Positions 1 to 8,752 are shown, counted from the stretch's first letter. The stretch: 64,000 nucleotides of DNA from Microbispora sp. ZYX-F-249 (GCF_039649665.1 NZ_JBDJAW010000021.1:1-64000); one strand, 5' to 3'. Translations and numbers: made by a program. Notes: generated from the letters alone by a model not told the origin.

Positions 1-64
1 GCGGGCGCCCGAGCCGCGCGAGCGGAGCGAGCGCCATAAGCACAGCGAGCGCCGTGGGCAGGAC

Positions 65-1177
65 TCAGCCGCCGGAGGTGGGGTCCTCGGCTCCGGCGCC
101 GGGGATCGTCATGTCGTCGGGGTCGTCGAGCCAGCCGTGCGGCAGGGACACCTTGGACCGCTCGCCGCTCTTGCCACGAGGGCCGTCCGCCTCGTCCGGC
201 CAGGGCTGGTCGGCGTCCAGTTCGGCGACCCGCTCGGCCATCTCGGACAGCCCGGTGACCGAGGTGAGGGCGCGGCGGGTCTCCGCCCCGACGACGAAGC
301 CCTTGAGATACCAGCCGACGTGCTTGCGGAAGTCGGCCAGCCCGTGGCGTTCGCTGCCAATGACCTCGCAGAGCAGCTCGGCGTGGCGCAGCATCATCGC
401 GCCGACCTCCCCGAGGCGGGGGCGGGTGCGCTCGGCCGAGCCGCGGAAGGCCAGGTCGAGGTCGCGGAACAGCCACGGCCGGCCCAGGCAGCCCCGGCCG
501 ATCACCACCCCGTCGCAGCCGGTCTCCGCGACCATGCGCAGCGCGTCGTCGGCGCTCCAGATGTCGCCGTTGCCGAGCACCGGGATCTCCGGCACGGCGT
601 CCTTCAGCCGCTTGATCGCGTCCCAGTGCGCGGTGCCGCCGTAGTGCTGGCGGGCCGTGCGCGCGTGCAGCGCGACGGCGGCGAGGCCCTCCTCGACGGC
701 GATCCTGCCCGCCTCGACGTAGGTCAGGTGGTCCTCGTCGATGCCCATGCGCATCTTCATCGTGACCGGCAGCGGCCCGGCGCCGGCCACCGCCTCGCGC
801 AGGATGGCGCGCAGCAGGTTCCGCTTGTACGGCAGGGCCGACCCGCCGCCCCTGCGGGTGACCTTGGGCACCGGGCAGCCGAAGTTCAGGTCGATGTGGT
901 CGGCCAGGTCCTCCTCGGCGATCATCCGCGCGGCCTTGCCGATCACGGCGGGGTCGACCCCGTACAGCTGGATGCTGCGGGGCGACTCCTCCGGGCCGAA
1001 CCGGATCATCTGGAACGTCAGCGGCACCCGCTCGACCAGCGCCCGGGAGGTGATCATCTCGGAGACGAACAGGCCGCCGCCCTGCTCCCGGCAGAGCGTG
1101 CGGAAACCGATGTTCGTGATGCCCGCCATGGGAGCGAGCACCACCGGGGGCCAGACCTCGAGCGCGCCGACTTTCAC
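65..1177 (-). CDS. dusB: tRNA-dihydrouridine synthase, DusB/NifR3 type
   Basis: This flavoenzyme reduces uridine to dihydrouridine in the D loop of tRNA. The 370-residue product has the family's usual length. It shows PMAGITN near residue 16 (FMN barrel start), FGCPVP with the catalytic Cys at about 101, and the glycine-rich run GNGDI/VVIGRGCLGRPWL towards the C-terminal half. The chosen start is a GTG with GGGGA ten bases upstream. The frame stays open for about 340 codons further upstream, but that extension lies antisense to the next gene and resembles no protein. It is transcribed away from the ACT gene, about 100 bp apart. Family assignment is secure; the exact start is less so. Confidence 0.93.
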   Translation of the reverse strand: MKVGALEVWPPVVLAPMAGITNIGFRTLCREQGGGLFVSEMITSRALVERVPLTFQMIRFGPEESPRSIQLYGVDPAVIGKAARMIAEEDLADHIDLNFGCPVPKVTRRGGGSALPYKRNLLRAILREAVAGAGPLPVTMKMRMGIDEDHLTYVEAGRIAVEEGLAAVALHARTARQHYGGTAHWDAIKRLKDAVPEIPVLGNGDIWSADDALRMVAETGCDGVVIGRGCLGRPWLFRDLDLAFRGSAERTRPRLGEVGAMMLRHAELLCEVIGSERHGLADFRKHVGWYLKGFVVGAETRRALTSVTGLSEMAERVAELDADQPWPDEADGPRGKSGERSKVSLPHGWLDDPDDMTIPGAGAEDPTSGG

Positions 1178-1279
1178 ACCTTCATTTTCCCCGCTGCCGG
1201 ATGTGAGCCGTACAAGATCGTGGACGTGGAGCTTTTGCCCCGGATAATCTGACCTGGACCAACGGTGGGGGAGGTCGTC

Positions 1280-1942
1280 ATGCTGTTGCGGCTGAGAATC
1301 GCCTTGCCGGATCGTCCGGGCTCGCTGAGCCACGTGACCGGGGTCCTGGGGGCCGCGGGCGCCGACATCACCCAGGTGACGGTGCTCGACCGGGGCGACG
1401 GCCGCGCCCTCGACGACTTCACCGTCTACTGGCCCGACTCCGCCCCCCGCGAGGACCTCGTACGGGCCATCGAGGACATGGACGGGGTCCGGATCGAGGG
1501 GATCTGGGGCACCAGGGAGGCGCCCGGCACCTACCCGGAGCTGGAGATCCTGAAGTTCCTCGCCACGGCGGGCGACCGCGCGCTCGGCACGCTGATCGAC
1601 TCCATGCCGGTGCTGTTCAGCGCCGGCTGGGCCGCGGCGGCGACCGAGAAGGACCCGCGCGTCACCGTGTACGCGAGCTGGCGCGCCCCCGAGGACATCC
1701 CGTTCCCGAAGGAGACCCCGCCCAGGCCGACGGCGACCACGCTGCCATCCGGCCTGCACGTCATCGTCGCGCCGCTGCCGCCGCTGGCGTTGGCGCTGAT
1801 GCTGGCCAGGGCGGAGGGGCCGGCCTTCCACCGCAACGAGGTGCACCGGCTCACCCGGATCCTGGAGATCTTCCTGACCCTGCCCGCGATCGAGCGGGGA
1901 GCCGACCGCGCCTTCCGCGGACCGACCGCCCGGCCGTTCTGA
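1280..1942 (+). CDS. ACT domain-containing protein
   Basis: The 220-residue protein starts with an ACT-like regulatory domain: a beta strand (LLRLRIALPDRPGSL), then the glycine-containing turn and HVTGVLGAAGADI. ACT domains bind amino acids or other small ligands. The remaining 140 residues resemble nothing I can name with confidence. The ATG was preferred over an in-frame GTG 15 bases upstream because GGGGGAGG lies six bases before the ATG. It is followed at 55 bp by a tRNA gene in the same direction. The ligand and partner are unknown. Confidence 0.8.
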   Translation: MLLRLRIALPDRPGSLSHVTGVLGAAGADITQVTVLDRGDGRALDDFTVYWPDSAPREDLVRAIEDMDGVRIEGIWGTREAPGTYPELEILKFLATAGDRALGTLIDSMPVLFSAGWAAAATEKDPRVTVYASWRAPEDIPFPKETPPRPTATTLPSGLHVIVAPLPPLALALMLARAEGPAFHRNEVHRLTRILEIFLTLPAIERGADRAFRGPTARPF

Positions 1943-1996
1943 GTACACACTGGGGGCGAAAACCCGGTACAGTAGCCACGTCGCCGCGAGGCGGAC

Positions 1997-2068
1997 GCGG
2001 AAGTGGCTCAGTGGTAGAGCATCACCTTGCCAAGGTGAGGGTCGCGGGTTCGAATCCCGTCTTCCGCT
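1997..2068 (+). tRNA. tRNA-Gly (GCC)
   Basis: A 72-nt cloverleaf. The acceptor arms GCGGAAG and CTTCCGC pair perfectly, the anticodon loop is TTGCCAA (anticodon GCC), and the T arm carries GGTTCGAATCC. The discriminator is T and CCA is not encoded. A second copy, identical over all 72 bases, lies at 39938-40009. Confidence 0.97.
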
Positions 2069-2098
2069 CCGAGAGGTCACGAATGCGGGCCTCGCTCT

Positions 2099-2169
2099 GG
2101 TGGAGTGGCCGAGAGGCGAGGCAGCGGCCTGCAAAGCCGCGTACACGGGTTCAAATCCCGTCTCCACCT
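2099..2169 (+). tRNA. tRNA-Cys (GCA)
   Basis: A 71-nt cloverleaf with acceptor arms GGTGGAG and CTCCACC, anticodon GCA in the loop CTGCAAA, and T arm GGTTCAAATCC. It is 30 bp after the tRNA-Gly, so the two are probably co-transcribed. CCA is not encoded. Confidence 0.97.
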
Positions 2170-2364
2170 CTTTTTGTGATTCGGTTCCGGAATCGGCGTC
2201 GTGTGTCATGCGGCGCCCGGAACTTCTTTGCCTCCACGATCGTCGCCCCCGGCTCCGGGCTGCGCCGAGGCGTGCGTTCCGGTCGATGGTAGAGCCGGCA
2301 CCACCACGGAAAGGCGTGCCTGCACTCTCGATGCGGGCTCCCCGTCCCCAGCAGGATCGTCACC

Positions 2365-3618
2365 ATGACCGATCACTCGACCGATCACTCGACCGATCAC
2401 TCGACCGATCACATGCCCGGGCGCGCCCGTTCCCGCCGGTTGATCCATCTGTCGGCCGCCGTGCTCTCCTTGACGTACGGCCTCGCCGCCGCACAGGACA
2501 CGGCGCACGCCGAGAAGACCGCGCACGCCGAGAAGACCGCGCACGCCGATCGGACCGTGCACACCGAGGCCGCCGCGCGGCCCGGGAACAGCATCCAGGA
2601 GTCGCTGGACCGTCTCGTGCGGTCCGACGGGTTCCCCGCCGCGCTGGCCTCCGTACGCGGCCGCGACGGGCGTGTGCGCGACTACACGGCCGGGGTCGCC
2701 GACCTGCGCACCAGGGCGAAGGCGCCGGTCGACGGCTACGTCCGCATCGGCAGCAACACCAAGACCTTCACCGCCGTCGTCGTGCTGCAGCTCGCCGGTG
2801 AGGGCAGGGTGAGACTCGACGAGCCGATCGAGACCTACCTGCCCGGGCTCGTCCGCGGCGGGGGCGGCGACGGCCGCCGCATCACCGTGCGGCAGCTGCT
2901 CCAGCACACCAGCGGCCTGCCCGACTACACCGCCTTCCTCGCCGAGGACCCGCTCTCCCACCGGAACACCTACATGCAGCCCCGCGAGCTGCTCGACATG
3001 GCGCTGAAGGAGAAGGCGCGCTTCAGGCCCGGCGCGAAGTGGGAGTACAGCAACACCAACTACCTGGTCGCCGGGCTGCTGATCGAGAAGGTCACCCGCC
3101 GTCCGCTGGCCGAGCAGATCGATCAGCGGATCGTCAGGCGGCTCGGACTGCGCCACACCTACCTCCCGGACGCCGGCGACCGAAGCGTCCGCGCGCCGCA
3201 CCCGAAGGGCTACCACCGCGACGAGCCGGACGAGCCGTTGACCGACGTCACCCGCTGGGATCCGTCGCAGGCCTGGGCCGCCGGGGGGATGATCTCCACG
3301 CCGAGGGACGTGAACCGCTTCTTCGGGGCCGTGCTCGGCGGCGAACTGCTCGAACCCGAGCAGCTGAGGGAGATGCGGACCACGGTGAGGGCGGACGGCC
3401 TCGGCAAGGGCGCGCGCTACGGCCTCGGCCTGATCAGCACACCGCTGAGCTGCGGCGGCCTCGCCTGGGGCCACGGCGGCGACATCTTCGGCTATCACAC
3501 CGGCAACGCCGTGACCGAGGACGGCCGGGCCGCCGCCGTCGCCGTCACCCGGCTACCCGGCAGCCTCGAGGCGCTCGGCCACGTCGACAAGGCCGTCGAC
3601 GCGGCCCTCTGCTCCTGA
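2365..3618 (+). CDS. Secreted serine hydrolase, beta-lactamase/DD-carboxypeptidase family (S12)
   Basis: This is probably an exported penicillin-recognising hydrolase acting on D-Ala-D-Ala peptides or esters outside the membrane. Visible motifs are SNTK (SxxK nucleophile and base), YSNTN (YxN) and GHGGD (HxG box). The N terminus is odd. Residues 1-16 are four copies of TDHS/TDH encoded by a 12-bp tandem repeat. They are followed by a hydrophobic signal segment (IHLSAAVLSLTYGLAAAQ) and a second repeat, TAHAEK/TAHADR/TVHTE. AGGA before the first ATG supports that start. The ATG at 2413, after the first repeat, has no ribosome-binding site but would give a more normal signal peptide. Confidence 0.88.
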   Translation: MTDHSTDHSTDHSTDHMPGRARSRRLIHLSAAVLSLTYGLAAAQDTAHAEKTAHAEKTAHADRTVHTEAAARPGNSIQESLDRLVRSDGFPAALASVRGRDGRVRDYTAGVADLRTRAKAPVDGYVRIGSNTKTFTAVVVLQLAGEGRVRLDEPIETYLPGLVRGGGGDGRRITVRQLLQHTSGLPDYTAFLAEDPLSHRNTYMQPRELLDMALKEKARFRPGAKWEYSNTNYLVAGLLIEKVTRRPLAEQIDQRIVRRLGLRHTYLPDAGDRSVRAPHPKGYHRDEPDEPLTDVTRWDPSQAWAAGGMISTPRDVNRFFGAVLGGELLEPEQLREMRTTVRADGLGKGARYGLGLISTPLSCGGLAWGHGGDIFGYHTGNAVTEDGRAAAVAVTRLPGSLEALGHVDKAVDAALCS

Positions 3619-3771
3619 GATCCCCCGCGACGCCCGCACCGGTGGCGCATTGGTACGGCCGCCACTGGTGCCGCCATGCCGAGGACAAGTCGGAGTAAGG
3701 GTTCTTCTCAATGCCCGATGCCGGGCGCACACTGAAAGGGACACCATAGGCGATTTAGCGTGGAGTAGCTC

Positions 3772-4548
3772 GTGCACGGTCACATGCCCCCGGCGATGCC
3801 CATGCTGTCTCGTGGCAAGCATCGCAATCCCAGCAAGGGCGCCTGCTTCATGGAGTTCGCGTCCTACCTCGCAGGTGAGCGGTGGAGCGACCATCCGTCG
3901 TGCACACACCCGCTGCTCGCCGGGCTCGCCAGGCTCGTCAACGACCACACCTCCGACGCCGCCCGGCCCCGGCTTGCCGAGCTGATCCCGTCGGTGATCG
4001 GGCTGACGGGCGACGATCCGCGACTCGACGCGCGGATCGCCCTGTGCTCGGCCAGGGCCGCGCTGCCGGTCGTCGCGCACGAGCGCCAGCTCGCGATGGC
4101 GGTGGCGATTCTCTCGGGCGAACACGTGCTCGCCGAACTGGAGGGCCGCCCGGCCCGCGACCTGAGCGAGCGCAGCAGGCAGGCGCTGGCCGAGGTGCCG
4201 GACGCCACCCGCTGGGCCTGCACCTTCGGCCGCGGCGTACGGGTCTCGCCCAAGGGTTTCCGCAGGTACGCCGCGCCGAACACGGTGCAGCTCGCGGTCC
4301 GGGGCATCGCCCAGGCGTGCGTGCCCGACCCCGATCCGCTGCTGCGGGACCTGCTGGCCGAGGCGATCGACGACTGCTGGGCCCTGTTGCGCCCTGCCGC
4401 CGGAACCGGCGCCGGAACCGCCGCGGGAGCCGTAGCCGGAACCACTGCCGGAACCGCCTCGGGGACCGCCGCCGGACAACCGGCTCCGGCCACGGTCGAT
4501 CCCGCACGCTGGGCCGACGCCTGCCGTCTTGCCGGCGTTTCGGCCTGA
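3772..4548 (+). CDS. Conserved hypothetical protein with glycine/alanine/threonine-rich linker
   Basis: I recognise no function. The 258-residue protein has a conserved-looking, mostly helical body (about residues 25-200, including MEFASYLAGERWSDHPSCTHP). A low-complexity linker of repeated GT/AG units follows at about 203-232, encoded by imperfect repeats at 4398-4480. There is no signal peptide or membrane segment. The GTG at 3772 has GGAG at suitable spacing, while the ATG at 3784 lacks one. The gene stands alone and ends at a strong bidirectional hairpin. Proteins of this look occur in many actinomycetes, but their role is unknown to me. Confidence 0.7.
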   Translation: MHGHMPPAMPMLSRGKHRNPSKGACFMEFASYLAGERWSDHPSCTHPLLAGLARLVNDHTSDAARPRLAELIPSVIGLTGDDPRLDARIALCSARAALPVVAHERQLAMAVAILSGEHVLAELEGRPARDLSERSRQALAEVPDATRWACTFGRGVRVSPKGFRRYAAPNTVQLAVRGIAQACVPDPDPLLRDLLAEAIDDCWALLRPAAGTGAGTAAGAVAGTTAGTASGTAAGQPAPATVDPARWADACRLAGVSA

Positions 4549-4599
4549 CCGCCCCGGCCGCCGGCTCCCCTTGGACGGGAGCCGGTCGGCCCGGGGCGG
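4549..4599. terminator. Bidirectional terminator hairpin
   Basis: It lies directly after the stop codon at 4548. The arms (4549-4569 and 4577-4599) are GC-rich and complementary apart from two small bulges, closing a 7-nt loop. Convergent genes end at 4548 and 4633, so it can serve both. Confidence 0.75.
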
Positions 4600-4632
4600 C
4601 GGAGCCGGTGAAACCTGTGCGGCGGGAGCCGG

Positions 4633-5397
4633 TCAGGCCCGCGCGGCGCCGCGTACGGCACGCCCGCTCGCGGCGCGCCGCGACGCCGCGAGCGGCCGCA
4701 GCAGCAGGGCCTGGGCGAGCACGACCACGCAGAAGATCCCGAGCACGTAGCCCCAGCTCACGTCCGTCAGATGGTGCATGCCCCGGTAGAGCCGCGCAAG
4801 ACCGACCGCCAATGCCGCGCCCGCGCCGAGCAGCCACCACAGCGCCTTGAGGATCGTGTGGCGGTGCGTGTGCAGCGTCAGGACGAGCGCGGTGCCGCAG
4901 TAGAAGGCCACGGCGGCGCTGGTGTGCCCCGACGGATAGCTCGACGTCGGCGGCGCGGGGTCGAGGTGCGGCACGTGCGGGCGGGCCCGCTGCGCGAACA
5001 CGGTCGCGAGCAGGAAGATCGCCGACTGGGCGCAGACGGCGGCCACCAGGAAGACCGACTCCCGCCAGCGCCGGTAGACGAGCCGGAAGAGCACCGCCAT
5101 GATCGCCGTCACCACGATGATCACGGGGGTGTCGGACAGCATCGAGGCGTAGTGGGTCACGTCGTTCCAGAACGGAGTGCGCTCCTGGGCGATCTCGCGG
5201 CTGATCGCCTCGTCCTGCGCGACGAGCGTCGAGTGCTCCATGACCTTGGTGATCAGCAGGCCGATCCCGAGGGTCACCAGGGCCATGAGCACGAGCGGGA
5301 GCAGGATCCTCCGGCCCGCTTCCGCGGCGACTCCGTGCGCGGGCGCGGAGGACGACCCCCGTCCGCCGCGGGCCGGACGTTCACGAACGGTGGCCAA
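4633..5397 (-). CDS. PAP2-family phosphatase, membrane (third gene of operon)
   Basis: An integral membrane phosphatase of the phosphatidic acid phosphatase 2 fold, likely acting on lipid phosphates or undecaprenyl pyrophosphate. It carries the three-part PAP2 signature: RARPHVP (a variant of KxxxxxxRP), SYPSGHTS (PSGH), and a final LARLYRGMHHLTDV (SRxxxxxHxxxD). About five or six hydrophobic segments are visible. The start is taken as TTG because AAGGAGG sits five bases upstream, whereas the longer GTG-initiated version would overlap the previous gene by 71 bp. With TTG the overlap is 17 bp. Its neighbour upstream is a paralogue. Confidence 0.85.
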   Translation of the reverse strand: MATVRERPARGGRGSSSAPAHGVAAEAGRRILLPLVLMALVTLGIGLLITKVMEHSTLVAQDEAISREIAQERTPFWNDVTHYASMLSDTPVIIVVTAIMAVLFRLVYRRWRESVFLVAAVCAQSAIFLLATVFAQRARPHVPHLDPAPPTSSYPSGHTSAAVAFYCGTALVLTLHTHRHTILKALWWLLGAGAALAVGLARLYRGMHHLTDVSWGYVLGIFCVVVLAQALLLRPLAASRRAASGRAVRGAARA

Positions 5398-6154
5398 TTC
5401 GTCCTCCTTGGGGGGTGATTTCGCTCTGGGCCTCCGGCCCGACGCCCTCACGTAACGGCTGAGCCGGGCGGCGGCCCGCGTCCCGCCGGCGCCAGGTCTC
5501 GAACGCGGCGGCCGTGGCGGCCACCACGGCCACGCCGAACACCAGGCCCGCCACCACGTCGCTGAACCAGTGCACGCCGAGCGCGATCCGGCTGAAACCG
5601 ACCGCCAGCGGGATCAGCACGGCGAGCGCCCAGGCGAGTGCGCGCCCCCGCTCGCGTACGAGGGGCAGGACGAGCAGCAGCAGGATCCCGGCTCCGAGCG
5701 TGGCGTTGACCGTGTGCCCCGAGGGGAAGGACGCGCCGGGAGCGATGGCGACGGGGTCGGGCAGGCTGGGCCGGGCCCGCGCGACGACGACCTTCAGGGC
5801 GAGGCCGAGCAGTCCGCCGACCGTGAGCGTGGTGGCCGCCCACAGGGCCAGGTGGTAGGCGCGGCGCCAGACCAGCCAGGCGACCGCGGCGCCGACCGCG
5901 ATCCGCCACGTCAGCGGTGCGAAGACGTCGCTGACGAGTTGCATCAGCCGGGCGAAGCCCGGGTTGCCGATCGCGTAGACGTGCAGGTCCCGCGCGGCGC
6001 CCTCGTCGATCTCGGTGAGCGGTCCGAAGGAGGTCTTGACGAAGACCAGCAGCACCGTGAACGGCACCCCGATCAGCGCCACCGCCGCCACCGCCACCGT
6101 CAGCCGCAGACCGAGTCCGTGCCGGGGGTCGAAACGCCTGCGCCACCAGTTCAT
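5381..6154 (-). CDS. PAP2-family phosphatase, membrane (second gene of operon)
   Basis: A 257-residue PAP2 membrane phosphatase with KVVVARARPSLP, FPSGHTVN and FSRIALGVHWFSDV as the three catalytic motifs. Several transmembrane segments flank them. Its ATG overlaps the stop of the YihY gene in an ATGA junction, which indicates translational coupling. The C-terminal 40 residues are polar and probably cytoplasmic. It and the next gene are only distantly alike, so a recent tandem duplication is unlikely. Pairing with YihY suggests a role in envelope lipid metabolism, which is inference. Confidence 0.88.
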   Translation of the reverse strand: MNWWRRRFDPRHGLGLRLTVAVAAVALIGVPFTVLLVFVKTSFGPLTEIDEGAARDLHVYAIGNPGFARLMQLVSDVFAPLTWRIAVGAAVAWLVWRRAYHLALWAATTLTVGGLLGLALKVVVARARPSLPDPVAIAPGASFPSGHTVNATLGAGILLLLVLPLVRERGRALAWALAVLIPLAVGFSRIALGVHWFSDVVAGLVFGVAVVAATAAAFETWRRRDAGRRPAQPLREGVGPEAQSEITPQGGRIGHRS

Positions 6155-7155
6155 CGGCCGCTCCCGACGGGCTGGTGCTCCCGCGGCGCGCTCGGGGCCG
6201 GGGCGGGGCCGGGGTCGGGTTCCGCCGGTTCGCCGCGCCCCGCCCGGCAGGCCTCCAGCTGCGCCGAGAAGGCCAGGCCGAGGAAGAGCGCCATCGAGCT
6301 GAGGAACGCCCACAGCAGCAACGCCACGATCGCCGTGAGCGGTCCGTACGTCGCGCCGAACGTGCCGCTGCCGGCCGTGTAGAGCGCGAGCAGCCAGGTG
6401 AACAGCGTCCACAGCAGCACGGCGACCGTCGCCCCGACCGCGAGCCAGGTGTGGCCCGGCTGCCTGCGCCGGGGCGAGGCGCGGAACAGCACCGAGATCG
6501 ACAGGACGGCGAGCAGGAAGCCGATCGGCCATCGCAGCCAGCCCCACAGCCGCTCCGTCGTGTCGCTCCAGCCGTAGGCGTGCGCCGCGGCCTCGCCGAC
6601 CGCGCCGCCGCCGACCAGGATGACGAACCCGACGCTCATGAGGAGGCCCGCGGTGACGGCCATCAGCAGCGCCCTGCCGTACTTGGCCGCGAACGGGCGG
6701 TCGCGCTCGATGCCGTAGATGCGGTTGGCCCCGCGTTCGAACTGGCCCATGGCGGTGGTCAGCGACACCAGCGCGGTCAGCAGGCCGAGCCACAGGGCCA
6801 GCTTCCCTCCCACGCCCGAGGCGTGGTGGCTCTGGTCGAGGGTCTCCTGGATCACGCGCGAGCCCGCGCCGGGGGTCAGCCGCCGCAAGGTGAGCTCGAG
6901 GAGCCGGCCGAAGCGCTCCTGGTGCAGCACCGAGCTCAGGCCGACGACGGCGATCGCTCCCGGGATGATCGCGAGGCAGGTCTGGAAGGCGAGGGCGCGG
7001 GCGTTGCTCGTGCCGTCGCCATACCTGAACCGGACGTACGCGTCACGGATGAGGTGCCAGCCGCCGTACCGTCGCATGGCGGCGTAGGCGTCGTCGGCCG
7101 ACAGCTCGTCGCCGCTCATGCTCCTGGTCTCCGGCACCGGGGTCGCGGTTCCCAT
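6151..7155 (-). CDS. YihY/virulence factor BrkB family membrane protein
   Basis: A 334-residue polytopic membrane protein. The N-terminal part (RYGDGTSNARALAFQTCLAIIPG) carries the characteristic segment of the YihY/BrkB family, and five or six further hydrophobic stretches follow. The C terminus is a Pro/Ala-rich tail. The family has no assigned biochemical activity and is no longer regarded as RNase BN. It is the first gene of a three-gene operon with two PAP2 phosphatases. A long hairpin lies just upstream of its start at 7182-7229. Confidence 0.9.
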   Translation of the reverse strand: MGTATPVPETRSMSGDELSADDAYAAMRRYGGWHLIRDAYVRFRYGDGTSNARALAFQTCLAIIPGAIAVVGLSSVLHQERFGRLLELTLRRLTPGAGSRVIQETLDQSHHASGVGGKLALWLGLLTALVSLTTAMGQFERGANRIYGIERDRPFAAKYGRALLMAVTAGLLMSVGFVILVGGGAVGEAAAHAYGWSDTTERLWGWLRWPIGFLLAVLSISVLFRASPRRRQPGHTWLAVGATVAVLLWTLFTWLLALYTAGSGTFGATYGPLTAIVALLLWAFLSSMALFLGLAFSAQLEACRAGRGEPAEPDPGPAPAPSAPREHQPVGSGR

Positions 7156-7181
7156 GTCAGTCCCTCACAGGTCGGGGGGGT

Positions 7182-7229
7182 GGGGACCCGCCGGAGGCCG
7201 GGTCGCGGGCCGGCCTCCGGTGGGTCCCC
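7182..7229 (-). terminator. Long hairpin upstream of the YihY operon
   Basis: Two 20-nt arms (7182-7201 and 7210-7229) are complementary with a single mismatch around an 8-nt loop. It is the second strong hairpin after the stop of the secreted-protein gene, so termination is the simplest reading. It ends only 26 bp before the YihY start, so an effect on that operon's leader is also possible. Confidence 0.6.
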
Positions 7230-7322
7230 GCCGGCCCACCGACTACCCCGATCACGACGATTGGAACGCCAGGCCTACCAGAAGATCCCCTGACCCCGGC
7301 CGCTGCTCACCGGTGACGCGCC

Positions 7323-7352
7323 GGAGGACCGGCCCGACCGGGCCGGTCCTCC
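7323..7352 (-). terminator. Terminator hairpin of the secreted protein gene
   Basis: A perfect 13-bp stem with a 4-nt loop, starting 36 bp after the stop codon at 7389 of the minus-strand gene. There is no T-tract, as is common in actinomycetes. Confidence 0.75.
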
Positions 7353-7388
7353 GTGTTCACCGTTATGGGTAGTCCGCCGCCTTCGGGG

Positions 7389-8111
7389 TCAGAGGACGGC
7401 GCAGCCGACGCGTACGGGGACCTTGGCGGACCAGCGGCCGGAGATCACGTCCTGCGCCTGCGCGTAGGCGTTGGCCGGCTTGCCCCCGAAGGCGCAGTCG
7501 AACACGCCGGTCTTCTTGCCGAAGCTCCCCGCGACGTATCCGCTGTGCGCGCTCGCGGTCACCGTGCCGCTCCAGTAGACCTTGCCGCTGGTGTACCGGA
7601 TGTAGAGCCTGACCTGCCCATGGTTGAAGTGGTCGCCGTTGATCTTGAGGCGCGGGATGTCGTCGACGGAGGTGCTGGTGGAGGTGCCGTCGCCGTTGTC
7701 CACCGGCGGGACGGTGTAACGGGTGATCCACAGCCTGGCCGAGACCTTGCGCTCGGCCGCCTTGCCGTTGTCGAGCTTGGCCTGCGCGCGGACGGCGGGG
7801 GTGACGCACACGTCGTCGCCGGTGAACGCCTCGCGCCACACGTAGCCCGTCGTGCAGGTGTGCGGGCCGTACGGGCCGGAGGTCCAGCGGGACGCCTTGG
7901 CGGCGTTGTCGGCGAGGGTCCGGGTGCGGGTCGCGGAGGTCACGCAGACGTGGTCGGTGGGGCCGGCCTCGCGCCAGACGTAGCCCTCGATACAGGTGTC
8001 CGGGCCGTAGTCGCCGCTCGCGGAGGCCGGACCGGCCATGAGGGTGACGGGGGCCGTGACGGCCAGACCGGAGATCGCGGCGGCGGCCAGACCGAGCAGG
8101 GTGCGCTTCAT
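7389..8111 (-). CDS. Secreted protein with two GPxTCxxGYVWREA repeats
   Basis: The 240-residue protein begins with a clear Sec signal peptide (MKRTLLGLAAAAISGLAV, cleavage probably after ASA). Two tandem repeats follow at about 34-64 and 79-109. Each holds YGP-TC--GYVWREA then D-VCVTP or D-VCVTS, with two cysteines that could form a disulfide. The remaining 130 residues look beta-rich and contain a late cysteine pair. Proteins with this repeat are common in actinomycete secretomes and mostly uncharacterised. It is monocistronic and followed by a perfect terminator hairpin. Confidence 0.82.
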   Translation of the reverse strand: MKRTLLGLAAAAISGLAVTAPVTLMAGPASASGDYGPDTCIEGYVWREAGPTDHVCVTSATRTRTLADNAAKASRWTSGPYGPHTCTTGYVWREAFTGDDVCVTPAVRAQAKLDNGKAAERKVSARLWITRYTVPPVDNGDGTSTSTSVDDIPRLKINGDHFNHGQVRLYIRYTSGKVYWSGTVTASAHSGYVAGSFGKKTGVFDCAFGGKPANAYAQAQDVISGRWSAKVPVRVGCAVL

Positions 8112-8310
8112 GACTGTCTCCTGGAAGTGCGGGGTGAGGGTGCTTCCCGGTCTGGCCGTCGCCGCCGGGGCGGTACACCTCAGTGATAGGCCCGCACGCC
8201 TGCACGCCTCTTGCCGCAGGCTTTCCGCAACCGCTGCAAGCCGCCCGCAAGCCCGCCGCCGCCCCGCCGCGATCCCGCCTCCCTGGAGGCCGGTGGAGAC
8301 GGCGCGGCGC

Positions 8311-8703
8311 TCAGTAGGACTGGAGCTCGACGAGGTTGCCGTCGGGGTCGCGCAGGTGGGCGGTGCGGCAGGTCGGCCCCCATTCGGGCCGGTCGCCCGG
8401 CGGCACCACGACCCGGCCGCCGCACGCCGCCGCCACGGCCGCGGCGCGCTCGACGTCGGCCACGGTCAGGACCAGCATCGTCGCGCCGCCGGAGCCGTCG
8501 AGGCTGATGCCGGTCACGCGTTCCAGCATCGACCGGTCGAGCAGCGCCAGCACCGCCTCGGTTTCCCGGTCCCAGTTGGCGTACGGCCCGTCCTCGGCGC
8601 CCTTGACGAGCCGGGCCCCGGCGACGACGGTGAGCAGACCGTCGTAGAAGCGGAAGGCCTCGGCGAACCTGGAGGTGAGCACGCGGGGGTAGAGAGCGTC
8701 CAT
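8311..8703 (-). CDS. VOC-superfamily protein (glyoxalase/bleomycin-resistance fold)
   Basis: A 130-residue protein with two beta-alpha-beta-beta-beta units typical of vicinal oxygen chelate proteins. It ends in the usual signature RDPDGNLVELQSY. AAGGA lies five bases before the ATG. It diverges from a MarR regulator across 49 bp that contain an 11-bp palindrome, so it is probably controlled by that regulator. Possible roles are sequestration or modification of a small toxic or signalling molecule; the ligand is unknown. Confidence 0.85.
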   Translation of the reverse strand: MDALYPRVLTSRFAEAFRFYDGLLTVVAGARLVKGAEDGPYANWDRETEAVLALLDRSMLERVTGISLDGSGGATMLVLTVADVERAAAVAAACGGRVVVPPGDRPEWGPTCRTAHLRDPDGNLVELQSY

Positions 8704-8721
8704 GAAAATCCTTGGGTAGCA

Positions 8722-8732
8722 CCAATCATTGG
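8722..8732. promoter_or_regulatory. Palindrome in the VOC/MarR divergent promoter
   Basis: CCAATCATTGG is a perfect 5+1+5 inverted repeat between the divergent start codons at 8703 and 8753. Its position suits an operator for the adjacent MarR-type regulator. It is short, and binding is inference. Confidence 0.5.
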
Positions 8733-8752
8733 CCTGCCCTATCCTGCTCCTT

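Noticed and set aside
1178-2209. N-terminal extension of the dihydrouridine synthase frame
   Set aside because: The frame is open but runs antisense to the ACT gene and the two tRNA genes and has no protein-like features. A start with a ribosome-binding site exists at 1177.
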